A stretch of DNA of 64,000 bases from Pimelobacter simplex (GTDB lineage Bacteria > Actinomycetota > Actinomycetes > Propionibacteriales > Nocardioidaceae). Below are positions 1 to 7,739 of this stretch, piece after piece. The notes under the pieces were generated by a model. The model worked only from the letters and a program-made list of their open reading frames with translations, did not search any database and was not told where the DNA came from. The DNA is taken from assembly GCF_900114845.1 (NCBI RefSeq), contig NZ_FOUK01000003.1, positions 310,001 through 374,000 on the forward strand, in the 5' to 3' direction. Each line of letters begins with the position of its first letter. Position 1 is the stretch's first letter. Both the position numbers and the translations under genes were made by a program.

Positions 1-56
1 GGGTCACGCTGAGCGATCCCGACGGCAACGAGTTCTGCGTCTCCGGCGCGCACTGA
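1..56 (+). CDS. C-terminal end of a VOC/glyoxalase-like protein (5' truncated)
   Basis: Only the last 17 codons are present, ending in a TGA at 54-56. The visible peptide contains DPDGNEFCV. This is the typical last strand of vicinal-oxygen-chelate (glyoxalase/bleomycin resistance) domains, where the Glu is usually a metal ligand. The rest of the gene lies left of the window, so the substrate cannot be guessed. Confidence 0.6.
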   Translation, partial: VTLSDPDGNEFCVSGAH

Positions 57-134
57 TCCGGGCGGGCTGTAACACGCCGGCTCGGTGGAGACATGTACTC
101 GGTGAAAGCCGTCACCGATCCACAGGAGCCACGG

Positions 135-524
135 ATGAACCTCAGGAAGCACGCCGCCGTCACGGTGGCCGCGCTCGCTCTCGGACTGAGCGCCGCGCCC
201 GTCGCCAGCGCCGTCGCCGCCGACGCGCCCACCAAGGCCCCCTGCGCCACCCAGCAGACCCAGCTGGACCGCGCCGAGGCCAAGCTCGACGCGCTGACCG
301 CGAAGCTCGCGGCGAAGCAGGCCAAGGTCCGCGAGGCCAAGGGCGCCGTCAAGGCCGCCGACGCGGCCAAGGAGAAGCGCTCCGCCAAGGCCACGCTCGC
401 GCTCGCCAAGGAGAAGAAGGCGAACGTCAAGAAGGCCAAGAAGGCCCAGGTCCAGCGCGTCGCGCACGCCCAGGCCCGCCTCGACAAGTGCACGGCGGCC
501 CACCCGGCCGCCCCGGCTGCCTGA
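135..524 (+). CDS. Small secreted Lys/Ala-rich coiled-coil protein, function unknown
   Basis: The protein is 129 aa. I start it at 135 rather than at the upstream in-frame codon at 93 because AGGAG lies at 124-128 and because this start gives a clean signal peptide: MNLRKH, a hydrophobic stretch of about 20 residues, then ASA-VA. The mature part is almost entirely Ala, Lys, Glu and Arg with heptad-like spacing (residues about 45-115), so one long charged helix or coiled coil is expected. Two cysteines bracket the helix (PCATQQ near residue 38 and DKCTAA near 121) and could form a disulfide closing a hairpin. I do not recognise a family. It faces the kshB operon across a strong hairpin. Confidence 0.75.
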   Translation: MNLRKHAAVTVAALALGLSAAPVASAVAADAPTKAPCATQQTQLDRAEAKLDALTAKLAAKQAKVREAKGAVKAADAAKEKRSAKATLALAKEKKANVKKAKKAQVQRVAHAQARLDKCTAAHPAAPAA

Positions 525-550
525 CCGGGCGCTCCGCACGAGCCAGACGG

Positions 551-599
551 ACGACGGCCGCCGGCTGCAGCCTCGGGGGGTGCAGCCGGCGGCCGTCGT
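551..599. terminator. Bidirectional terminator hairpin between convergent genes
   Basis: A perfect 19-bp inverted repeat (551-569 against 581-599, starting ACGACGGCCGCCGG) encloses an 11-nt loop. It lies between the stop of the secreted Lys/Ala-rich gene (524) and the stop of kshB (603), which converge. There is no T-tract, as is usual in high-GC actinobacteria. Confidence 0.85.
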
Positions 600-602
600 C
601 GC

Positions 603-1700
603 TCAGCTGTAGGTGATCTTGACCGTGTCGGTCAGCGGGACGGACTGGCAGCCGAGCCGGATGCCGTCGTCCAGGTCGTCCTTGTCGAGGACGTCGTTGT
701 AGAGCATCTTGACGTCGCCCTCGAGAAGCCGGATCGCGCAGGCCGAGCACTCCCCCTCGCGGCAGGAGTACGGCGCCTTGACGCCCTTGCTCTCGAGGAA
801 GTCGAGGAGCTTGGTGCGCGGGTCCCAGTCGTCGAAGGTGAACTCCTCGCCGTCGAGCTCGACCTCGACCTTGACCGGCCCGGCCGGCGCGTCGGCGAAG
901 ACGTCGGCGCCGGGGCCGTCGTCGTCCGACTCGGCGAGGGCGATCTCGGCCTCGGCCTCCTGGAGCTCGGCGAGGTCGCCGAACGGGTTGCCGCCCAGCG
1001 ACACGAACTTCTCCTGGTGGCGCAGGCTGCGCGGGACCTCGAGCTCCTTGAGCACGGTGGTGACCATCTTCATGAACGGCGCCGGGCCGCACACGAACGA
1101 GTCGTAGCCGCCGTACGCCGCCGCGAACGCCTTCATCTGCGCCTCGGTCGGCAGTCCCTGCACGGACTCGAGCCAGTGGATCACCTGGAGCCGGTCCGGG
1201 TGCTCGGCGGCGAGCCGGGTGAGCTCGGCGGCGAAGATGACCGAGCTCTCGTCGCGGTTGGCGTAGAAGACGACGATCCGCCCGGAGCCGTGCGCCAGCG
1301 CGGTGCGCGTGATCGACATCACCGGCGTGACGCCGGAGCCGCCGGCGAAGAGCAGCAGGTCGGCGTCGAGCGAGGCCGGCGTGAAGATCCCGGACGGCGG
1401 CAGCGCGCGGAGCGTGTCACCGACCTTCAGGTTGTCGCAGATCCAGTTCGAGGCGTAGCCGTCGGCGGTGCGCTTCACGGTGACCGTGAGCGGTCCCCCG
1501 TCGTGGGGGCTGCTCGAGAGCGAGTAGCAGCGCGCGGCGATGCCGGTCTGGTCGCTCGGCACCGCCACGGTCAGGAACTGGCCGGGCTTGTAGTCGAACT
1601 TCTCCTCCGCGCCCTCGGGCACGGCGAAGCTGATGGACTTCGCGTCGGCGGTCTCCTCGACCACACCGACGACGTCCAGCACGAAGGACTCGATGTCCAC
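603..1700 (-). CDS. kshB: 3-ketosteroid 9-alpha-hydroxylase, reductase component KshB
   Basis: This 365-aa protein transfers electrons from NADH through FAD and a 2Fe-2S cluster to the oxygenase KshA, which 9-alpha-hydroxylates androstadienedione-type steroids and so opens ring B. Domain order is FAD-binding (residues 1-105; RCYSLSSSP is the RxYSxS flavin motif), NAD-binding (about 110-225; GGSGVTPVMS and CGPAPFM) and a C-terminal plant-type ferredoxin (about 275-365) with ligands CREGECSAC plus a later GCQS. Length matches mycobacterial/rhodococcal KshB. The GTG start at 1700 is preceded by GGGGAG. It is the last gene of a kshA - small Cys gene - kshB run, 24 bp behind its neighbour. Confidence 0.95.
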   Translation of the reverse strand: MDIESFVLDVVGVVEETADAKSISFAVPEGAEEKFDYKPGQFLTVAVPSDQTGIAARCYSLSSSPHDGGPLTVTVKRTADGYASNWICDNLKVGDTLRALPPSGIFTPASLDADLLLFAGGSGVTPVMSITRTALAHGSGRIVVFYANRDESSVIFAAELTRLAAEHPDRLQVIHWLESVQGLPTEAQMKAFAAAYGGYDSFVCGPAPFMKMVTTVLKELEVPRSLRHQEKFVSLGGNPFGDLAELQEAEAEIALAESDDDGPGADVFADAPAGPVKVEVELDGEEFTFDDWDPRTKLLDFLESKGVKAPYSCREGECSACAIRLLEGDVKMLYNDVLDKDDLDDGIRLGCQSVPLTDTVKITYS

Positions 1701-1724
1701 GGAACTCCCCTACTAAAAGATGGC

Positions 1725-2027
1725 TCAGTAGCCGTCGTACGCACCGATCGGGACGGCTCCGGCCCGAACGGCGTCGTCGATGCTAGCCATCAGCCGGGAG
1801 CAGGGCTTGTGCACGTCCCGCCCTCCGGGCGCCTGGCCTCGTCGCTGGAACTCTTGACAATCGGCGCGGGCCTCCGCACTCCACTGGACGGAGGTCTGGT
1901 GGTCGCTGTTCTTCTTGACCCGGACCTGGGCCAGGCAGTCGAGGCAGGCGACGTCGACCAGCCGGTCCTCGGTGTAGCGGCGCAGGTCCTCGAGGGTCTC
2001 GTCGCTGGTCGGGACGAACGAAGCCAT
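1725..2027 (-). CDS. Small cysteine-containing protein between kshA and kshB, function unknown
   Basis: The protein is 100 aa, starting at an ATG 10 bp after the kshA stop and ending 24 bp before kshB. It must therefore be co-transcribed with both hydroxylase components. It is soluble with no signal peptide. A CLDC pair (residues about 28-31), one Cys in DCQEF and one in KPCSRL could together bind a metal such as zinc or an Fe-S cluster. I do not recognise a family. Position alone suggests a role linked to the Ksh system (assembly, electron transfer or regulation), but this is inference. It could also be an unrelated passenger. Confidence 0.75.
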   Translation of the reverse strand: MASFVPTSDETLEDLRRYTEDRLVDVACLDCLAQVRVKKNSDHQTSVQWSAEARADCQEFQRRGQAPGGRDVHKPCSRLMASIDDAVRAGAVPIGAYDGY

Positions 2028-2037
2028 GGCGTGGGCC

Positions 2038-3192
2038 TCAGGCGTCCGCGGGCGCGGCGGCCTCCGCGTCGGCCTCGGCGGCCGCGCGCTTGGCCAGGTT
2101 GTCGGCGACCTCGGCGTGCCAGTACTCGTTGGCCTTCGTGGTGTCGACCTCGAACTCGAAGCGGTCGGTCATCTCGGGCGCGATGTCGGCGACGTCGACG
2201 TAGAACTGCTCGTACCAGCGGCGCAGCTGGTAGACGGGACCGTCCTCCTCGCACAGCAGCGGGTTCTGGACGGCGACCTTGTTCTCCCAGATCGCGACGT
2301 CCTGCAGGAAGCCGTCGCCGAACGACTCGGTGTAGCGCTCGGCGATGTAGGCGCAGGTCTTCTCGTCGAGGCCCTCGGGCTTGCGCACGCTGATGCCGTA
2401 CTGGAGCGTGAACGACGTCGGCCCGGTCGGGATGTGGCAGTTGATGAGGATGACCTCGGTGATGAAGCCCTTGTAGTCGACCTCGAGCCAGTTGATCATG
2501 TACGACGGCCCGTAGTACGTCGCGACGGACTTGAGCGTCGAGTTCTCGTCGCCGTACCCGCCGCCCATCGTGTCGGGCCGCCCCTTCGACTCCATGAACT
2601 GGGTCGCGGTGTGCCCGTCGAAGATGTTGCGGAAGCTCGTCGGGAAGGCGAAGTGCACGTAGTAGAAGTGCGCCATGTCCGCGACGTTGTCGATGAGCTC
2701 GCGGCAGTGCGAGCCGTTGATCTCCTTGGTGTGCCACGACCACGGCGTGTACTTGTCCGTCATCACGTCGGGCAGCTCGGGCGGGAGCAGCTCGTGGTCG
2801 GCGGCCGAGCCCTCGGGGTCGTGCCACATGAGCAGCTGGCCGTTGCGCACGACCGTCTCGTAGCGCTGGGTGCGCGCGCGCAGCGGGACCCGCCGGGCGT
2901 AGGGGATCTCCTTGCACTTGCCGTCGCCACCCCAGCGCCAGTCGTGGAACGGGCAGGCGATGTGGTCGCCCTTGACCTCGCCCTGGGTCAGGTCGCCGCC
3001 CATGTGCCGGCAGTAGCCGTCGAGGACGTTGAGCTCGCCGTTGCCGCCCTGCCAGACCACCAGCTTGGTCCCGAACCCCTGGACGGCGTGCGGCTTGCCG
3101 TCGGCGAAGTCCGAGGCCAGGCCCAGGCAGTGCCATCCGCGCGCGAAGCGGATCGGCTGGGTCCCCTGGTCGAGCATGCGGGTGTCGGTCAT
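2038..3192 (-). CDS. kshA: 3-ketosteroid 9-alpha-hydroxylase, Rieske oxygenase component KshA
   Basis: This 384-aa Rieske non-haem iron oxygenase inserts oxygen at C9 of 3-ketosteroids. With KstD activity this triggers ring-B cleavage to a 9,10-seco steroid. The Rieske ligands are seen as CRH ... CPFHDW (residues about 64-88), and the mononuclear iron motif as ELIDNVADMAHFYYVH (N-x2-D-x3-H-x4-H). I place the start at the ATG at 3192, not at the GTG at 3201. A TAnnnT hexamer (TAACGT on the minus strand) sits 7 nt upstream of it, and no Shine-Dalgarno is present, which fits a leaderless mRNA. The KstR box at 3194-3207 overlaps this promoter. The reductase KshB is encoded downstream. Confidence 0.95.
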   Translation of the reverse strand: MTDTRMLDQGTQPIRFARGWHCLGLASDFADGKPHAVQGFGTKLVVWQGGNGELNVLDGYCRHMGGDLTQGEVKGDHIACPFHDWRWGGDGKCKEIPYARRVPLRARTQRYETVVRNGQLLMWHDPEGSAADHELLPPELPDVMTDKYTPWSWHTKEINGSHCRELIDNVADMAHFYYVHFAFPTSFRNIFDGHTATQFMESKGRPDTMGGGYGDENSTLKSVATYYGPSYMINWLEVDYKGFITEVILINCHIPTGPTSFTLQYGISVRKPEGLDEKTCAYIAERYTESFGDGFLQDVAIWENKVAVQNPLLCEEDGPVYQLRRWYEQFYVDVADIAPEMTDRFEFEVDTTKANEYWHAEVADNLAKRAAAEADAEAAAPADA

Positions 3193-3193
3193 G

Positions 3194-3207
3194 TAGAACA
3201 CGTTACA
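3194..3207. promoter_or_regulatory. KstR operator, kshA / fadE26 intergenic region
   Basis: TAGAACACGTTACA fits TnnAACnnGTTnnA, the published KstR operator pattern. It lies 1 nt from the kshA start codon, overlapping the inferred -10 of kshA, and 57 nt before fadE26. One site could repress both divergent units. Confidence 0.85.
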
Positions 3208-3264
3208 GTTTTGCCGTTAGGCTGACAACAACCGGCCGCCCCGAGCACCGTCACAGGAGACCCG

Positions 3265-4455
3265 ATGCACATCGACCTGGAGCCGCAGCAGGTAGCCCTG
3301 CGCGAGGAGCTCCGCGCGTACTTCGCCCAGCTCGTCACCCCCGAGATCCGCGCCGGCCTGGCGTCGGCCACCGGTGAGTTCGGCGAGGCCGGCGTCTACA
3401 AGGACGTCATCCGCCAGATCGGCAAGGACGGCTGGCTCGGCATCGGCTGGCCCAAGGAGTACGGCGGCCAGGCCCGGTCCATGGTCGAGCAGCTGATCTT
3501 CACCGACGTCGCCGCGATCGCCGGCGTGCCGATCCCCTACCTGACCCTCAACACGGTCGGCCCGACGATCATGCGCTTCGGCAGCGACGAGCAGAAGGAG
3601 TTCTTCCTCCCGAAGATCCTCGCCGGCGAGCTGCACTTCTCGATCGGCTACTCCGAGCCCGGGTCGGGCACCGACCTCGCCTCGCTCCAGACCAAGGCGA
3701 CGCTCGAGGGCGACGAGTGGGTCATCAACGGCCAGAAGATGTGGACCTCGCTCATCCAGTACGCCGACTGGCTCTGGATGGCCTGCCGCACCGAGCCCGA
3801 CGCCCCGCGGCACAAGGGCCTGTCGATGATCCTGGTGCCGGCCGACGCGCCCGGCGTCTCGTACACCCCGGTGCACACCGTCGCCGGGGTCGGCACGTCG
3901 GCGACGTACTACTCCGACGTGCGGGTGCCGGCCACCAACCTGATCAGCGAGCGCGGCGGAGGCTGGGCGCTGATGACCAACCAGCTCAACCACGAGCGGG
4001 TGGCGCTCACCTCCGCGGCCCCGCTGGTCCACTCCCTGCAGCTCGTCAAGGACTGGGCGGCCGAGACCCGCAACCCCGACGGCACCCGGGTCATCGACAC
4101 CGAGTGGGTGCAGATCGCGCTCGGCCGGGCCCACGCGCGCGTCGAGGCGCTCTCGCTGATCAACTGGAAGCTCGCCGCGGACGCCGACCACGGCGTCGCG
4201 CTCTCCCCCGCCGAGGCGTCGGCGACCAAGATCTACGGCTCCGAGCTGGCCACCGAGGTCTACCGCTCCCTGATGGAGGTGGTCGGCCCCCACGCCGGCA
4301 TCACCGCCGACTCCCCCGGCGCCGTGCTCGCCGGTCGCCTGGAGCGCTTCCACCGCTCGTCGCTGGTGATGACCTTCGGCGGCGGCACCAACGAGATCCA
4401 GCGCGACATCATCGGGTACGTCGGCCTCGGCCTGCCCGCCGCCAAGCGAGCCTGA
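3265..4455 (+). CDS. fadE26: Steroid side-chain acyl-CoA dehydrogenase alpha subunit, FadE26 (ChsE4)
   Basis: 396 aa. Together with FadE27 it should form the heteromeric acyl-CoA dehydrogenase that introduces a 2,3 double bond into the C5 side chain of 3-oxo-cholest-4-en-26-oyl-CoA. Assignment rests on its near-collinear resemblance, from memory, to mycobacterial FadE26, including WPKEYGGQ, HFSIGYSEPGSGTDLASL, NGQKMWTSLIQYAD and the C-terminal TFGGGTNEIQRDIIG. Length is also the same (about 400 aa). AGGAG precedes the ATG. fadE27 follows after 17 bp and fadD17 after that, the same order as Rv3504-Rv3506. KstR control is expected from the box at 3194. Confidence 0.92.
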   Translation: MHIDLEPQQVALREELRAYFAQLVTPEIRAGLASATGEFGEAGVYKDVIRQIGKDGWLGIGWPKEYGGQARSMVEQLIFTDVAAIAGVPIPYLTLNTVGPTIMRFGSDEQKEFFLPKILAGELHFSIGYSEPGSGTDLASLQTKATLEGDEWVINGQKMWTSLIQYADWLWMACRTEPDAPRHKGLSMILVPADAPGVSYTPVHTVAGVGTSATYYSDVRVPATNLISERGGGWALMTNQLNHERVALTSAAPLVHSLQLVKDWAAETRNPDGTRVIDTEWVQIALGRAHARVEALSLINWKLAADADHGVALSPAEASATKIYGSELATEVYRSLMEVVGPHAGITADSPGAVLAGRLERFHRSSLVMTFGGGTNEIQRDIIGYVGLGLPAAKRA

Positions 4456-4472
4456 GGACCGAGGACACAACC

Positions 4473-5498
4473 ATGGACTTTCTCTTCACCCCCGAGCAGG
4501 ACGAGGCCGCGGAGCTCGCCGCCCAGATCCTGAAGGACAAGACCACCAACGCGCGGCTCAAGGAGGTCGAGGCCGGCGGCGACCGCTTCGACCGCGAGCT
4601 GTGGGCCACGCTGGGCGACGCCTTCGACTGGACCGAGCTCGACCTGGTCACGCTGGCCCGCGTGCTCGTCGAGGTCGGCCGCCACGTCGCGCCCCTCCCC
4701 CTGGCGACGCACACCGCGTGCACGACGCTGGTGACCGGTGCCGGTCAGGACGCCGGGCAGGGGCTCTACGCCGCCGCGGTCGCCGAGGAGCGCTCGCACC
4801 TGCCCGCCTCGCCGGCCGTCACGGCGGACGCGACTGGCGGTGACTACTGGTCCGTCACCGGCACCAAGACCCTGGTGCGGGCCGGCATGGCTGCCGACCT
4901 TCTTCTCGTCACCGCCACGGGCCCGGACGGTCCCGGTGTCTACCTGGTAGACGTGACCGCGGATGGTGTCGAGCGCGTCGCGCAGAAGACCAGTGACGGC
5001 GACGTCGCCGCGCTGATCACCTTCGCCAATGCCGCCGGCGTCCGTATCGGCGGGCCCGATTCAGCCGAGCGCCTCGGCCAGCTCCTCGTCGCGCTCGCCG
5101 CGGCCGAGCAGCTCGGCGTCACCGAGGGCGCGCTGCGGCTGACCTCCGAGTACGCCAAGACCCGCGAGCAGTTCGGCCGCCCGATCGGCACCTTCCAGGC
5201 CGTCTCGCAGCGGCTGGCCGACGGCTTCATCGACGTCCTGGGCCAGCGGCTGACGCTGTGGCAGGCGATCTGGCGCCTCGACGAGGGGCTGCCGGCCGGC
5301 ACCGAGGTCGCCACCGCGAAGCTCTGGGCCGCGGACGCCGGGCACCGGATCGCGCACACCACCGTGCACGTCCACGGCGGGGTCGGCATCGACCTCGACG
5401 GCGAGGCGCACCGCTACTTCACGAGCGGCAAGCGGTTCGAGTTCCTCTTCGGGGGCGCGACCGAGCAGGCGCTGGCGATCGGCCGCAGCTTCGCATGA
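4473..5498 (+). CDS. fadE27: Steroid side-chain acyl-CoA dehydrogenase beta subunit, FadE27 (ChsE5)
   Basis: 341 aa, a partner-type acyl-CoA dehydrogenase that works only as a complex with FadE26 in this family. N-terminal and middle domains are short and degenerate. The C-terminal helical domain is well kept, with TREQFGRPIGTFQAVSQRLAD (residues about 230-250) and the VHVHGGVGID stretch. The fold has the shortened middle part typical of the beta subunits of actinobacterial steroid ACADs. Mycobacterial FadE27 is a little longer (about 373 aa). It lies between fadE26 and fadD17, and its TGA overlaps the fadD17 ATG (ATGA at 5495-5498), so the two are translationally coupled. Confidence 0.9.
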   Translation: MDFLFTPEQDEAAELAAQILKDKTTNARLKEVEAGGDRFDRELWATLGDAFDWTELDLVTLARVLVEVGRHVAPLPLATHTACTTLVTGAGQDAGQGLYAAAVAEERSHLPASPAVTADATGGDYWSVTGTKTLVRAGMAADLLLVTATGPDGPGVYLVDVTADGVERVAQKTSDGDVAALITFANAAGVRIGGPDSAERLGQLLVALAAAEQLGVTEGALRLTSEYAKTREQFGRPIGTFQAVSQRLADGFIDVLGQRLTLWQAIWRLDEGLPAGTEVATAKLWAADAGHRIAHTTVHVHGGVGIDLDGEAHRYFTSGKRFEFLFGGATEQALAIGRSFA

Positions 5499-7003
5499 CC
5501 GTCCGGGACCTGCTTCTCGCCCGCGCGGACGACGACCGGCCGGCACTGCGCTGGCGGGAGGCAGGCTCGGTCCACGAGCTGTCGTGGCGGCAGTACGTCG
5601 CCGCGGCGGCCCGGCTCGCCGCCGCGCTCGAGGAGCGCCTCGATCCGGCGCTGCCGCCGCACGTGGGGGTGCTCCTGCCCAACGGACCCGCCTTCGCGCT
5701 GCACCTGGCCGCGGCCGGCCTGGGCGGGCACGTCCTGGTCGGGCTGAACGCGACCCGGCGCGGCGACGCCCTCGCTGCCGACGTCGCGAAGGCCGACTGC
5801 CAGGTGGTCGTCGACTCCGCCGACGTCGCGCTCGGGGCCCTGGCGGACCCGGCCACGGTCCCCCCGCCGGACGCGGCGCCGGCGGACGGGTCGCTCTTCA
5901 TGCTGATCTTCACCAGCGGCACCAGCGGGTCGCCGAAGGCGGTCCGCGTCACGCACGAGAAGATCACCGGCCCCGGCACCCACCTCGTCGGCCGGCTCGG
6001 CCTGGGTGCCGACGACGTGCACTACGTGTCGATGCCGATGTTCCACTCCAACGCCGTGATGGCGGGCTGGGCGCCGGCGCTCACCACCGGAGCCACCTTC
6101 GCCGTCGCGGGGTTCTCGGCCCGGGGCTTCCTGCCCGACGTCCGGGACTTCGGCGCGACCTACGCCAACTACGTCGGCAAGCCGCTCACCTACGTCCTCG
6201 CCACCCCCGAGCATGACGACGACGCCGACAACCCGCTGCGCCTGGTGTTCGGCAACGAGGCCAACGAGGCGGACATCGCCGCCTTCGGCCGCCGCTTCGG
6301 GTGCACGGTGGTCGACTCCTACTCCTCGACCGAGAACGCCGTCATCGTCCAGCGTCGCCCGGACATGCCGGCCGGCGCGCTCGGCATGCCCCTGCCCGGC
6401 GTCGCCGTGCTGTCGCCCGAGACCGGCGCGGTGACACCCGATGCGCGCTTCGACGACGCCGGCCGGCTCCTCAACGCCGACGAGGCCGTCGGCGAGCTCG
6501 TCAACACCACCGGCTCCGGCGCCTTCGCCGGCTACTACAACGACCCCGACGCCGAGGCGGAACGGATGCGTGGCGGGATGTACTGGTCGGGCGACCTCGC
6601 CTACCGCGACGCCGACGGCTGGGTCTACTTCGCCGGGCGCTCCGGCGAGTGGCTGCGCGTGGACGGCGAGAACCTCGCTGCCGCGCCCGTCGAGCGGATC
6701 CTGCTGCGGCACCCGGCGATCGGCGAGGCCGCCGTGTACGCCGTCCCGGACCCGAAGGTCGGCGACCAGGTCGCCTGCGCGCTGATCCTGCGCTCGCCCC
6801 TGACGGCGGCCGACCTCGAGCACTTCCTCGCGGCGCAGGACGACCTCTCGCCGAAGGCGTGGCCGCGCTACGTGCGGGTCGTCGACTCCCTGCCGCGCAC
6901 CGCCACCAACAAGGTGGTCAAGCGCGACCTGGCCGCCGGCGGGGTCCCCGCGCCCGGGGACGGCGTGTGGGTGCGCGAGGAGCGCGGCACGGCGTACCGC
7001 TAG
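5495..7003 (+). CDS. fadD17: Steroid side-chain acyl-CoA synthetase FadD17
   Basis: 502 aa, the same length as mycobacterial FadD17. It is an ATP-dependent CoA ligase expected to activate a steroid carboxylate with a partly shortened (C5/C3) side chain. Motifs: the P-loop LIFTSGTSGSPKAVR (residues about 135-150), YVSMPMFHSNAVMAGW, the aromatic-rich DSYSSTENA, SGDLAYRD and the C-terminal catalytic lysine region RTATNKVVKRDL. It starts in a 4-bp overlap with fadE27. Its TAG stop interleaves with the stop of the convergent hydrolase gene in a palindromic CTAG at 7000-7003. Confidence 0.92.
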   Translation: MTVRDLLLARADDDRPALRWREAGSVHELSWRQYVAAAARLAAALEERLDPALPPHVGVLLPNGPAFALHLAAAGLGGHVLVGLNATRRGDALAADVAKADCQVVVDSADVALGALADPATVPPPDAAPADGSLFMLIFTSGTSGSPKAVRVTHEKITGPGTHLVGRLGLGADDVHYVSMPMFHSNAVMAGWAPALTTGATFAVAGFSARGFLPDVRDFGATYANYVGKPLTYVLATPEHDDDADNPLRLVFGNEANEADIAAFGRRFGCTVVDSYSSTENAVIVQRRPDMPAGALGMPLPGVAVLSPETGAVTPDARFDDAGRLLNADEAVGELVNTTGSGAFAGYYNDPDAEAERMRGGMYWSGDLAYRDADGWVYFAGRSGEWLRVDGENLAAAPVERILLRHPAIGEAAVYAVPDPKVGDQVACALILRSPLTAADLEHFLAAQDDLSPKAWPRYVRVVDSLPRTATNKVVKRDLAAGGVPAPGDGVWVREERGTAYR

Positions 7004-7731
7004 GGGGCGAGACCGAGGTGGCGCGCGAAGAAGCGCGTCGCGTCGTCGCCCGCGTGCTCCGGGACGCCGGTGTGCCCGCCGAGGTTGGCGAGGAGCGTCT
7101 TCTCGGACGAGCCGAACGCGTCGAACAGGTCGAGCGCGGCCTGCCGGTCGTTGCCCGCGTCGTCCCACTGGAGCAGGACGTGCACCGGGATCGTCACCGC
7201 GCGCGCCTCCTCCAGGATCGACGCGGGCACGAAGCTGCCCGCGAACAGGCCCGCCGCGACGAGCCGCGGCTCGACCCGGGCCAGGCGGACGCCGATCGCG
7301 ATCACCCCGCCGGCGCAGGCCACCGGGCCGGTGATCCCGGGCCGGGCGAGGAGGACGTCGATGGCGGCCCGGAGCTCGGGCACCGCCCGGTCGACGAGCG
7401 GCAGGATCAGCCGGTCCACGACGTCGGCGGAGACCGGGCGGCCCGCCGCCAGCGCGGCGCGGAGGTCGGCCCGGGCGGCGTCCACGGTCGGCAGCCGGGG
7501 CCGCTCGCCGCTGCCGGGCAGCTCCAGCGTGGCCGCCGCGGCGCCCAGCCTGCCGAGTGCCCGGGCCCGGCCGGCCAGGCGCGGGTACATCGCGTCGATG
7601 CCGCCCGGGTGGCCCAGCAGGACGAGCGGGCCCGGACGCTGCGGGGTCCACAGGATGCCGGGGACGCCGTCGAGCGTGAACCGCTGCTCGAGGAGGCCGT
7701 CGTCGAGGTGCTGCTCGGAGGTGATCTGCAC
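7000..7731 (-). CDS. Alpha/beta-hydrolase resembling dienelactone hydrolase, probable Cys nucleophile
   Basis: 243 aa. The longer in-frame extension to 7842 only overlaps the upstream gene. I choose GTG at 7731, with GAGGAG upstream and 8 bp after the stop of the LVIVD gene. The alpha/beta-hydrolase pattern is LLGHPGG (oxyanion region), then ACAGG at about residue 118 where the nucleophile elbow should be, and a late GGHTG histidine. No Ser occurs in the elbow. Cys in ACAGG corresponds to the GxCxGG of dienelactone hydrolases. The acid is probably an Asp in LLQWDDAGND. It is the last gene of the run beginning at fadD19, so it may hydrolyse a lactone or ester from steroid breakdown (inference). 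Generic hydrolase is the safe call. Confidence 0.75.
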   Translation of the reverse strand: MQITSEQHLDDGLLEQRFTLDGVPGILWTPQRPGPLVLLGHPGGIDAMYPRLAGRARALGRLGAAAATLELPGSGERPRLPTVDAARADLRAALAAGRPVSADVVDRLILPLVDRAVPELRAAIDVLLARPGITGPVACAGGVIAIGVRLARVEPRLVAAGLFAGSFVPASILEEARAVTIPVHVLLQWDDAGNDRQAALDLFDAFGSSEKTLLANLGGHTGVPEHAGDDATRFFARHLGLAP

Positions 7732-7739
7732 GCCGCTCC

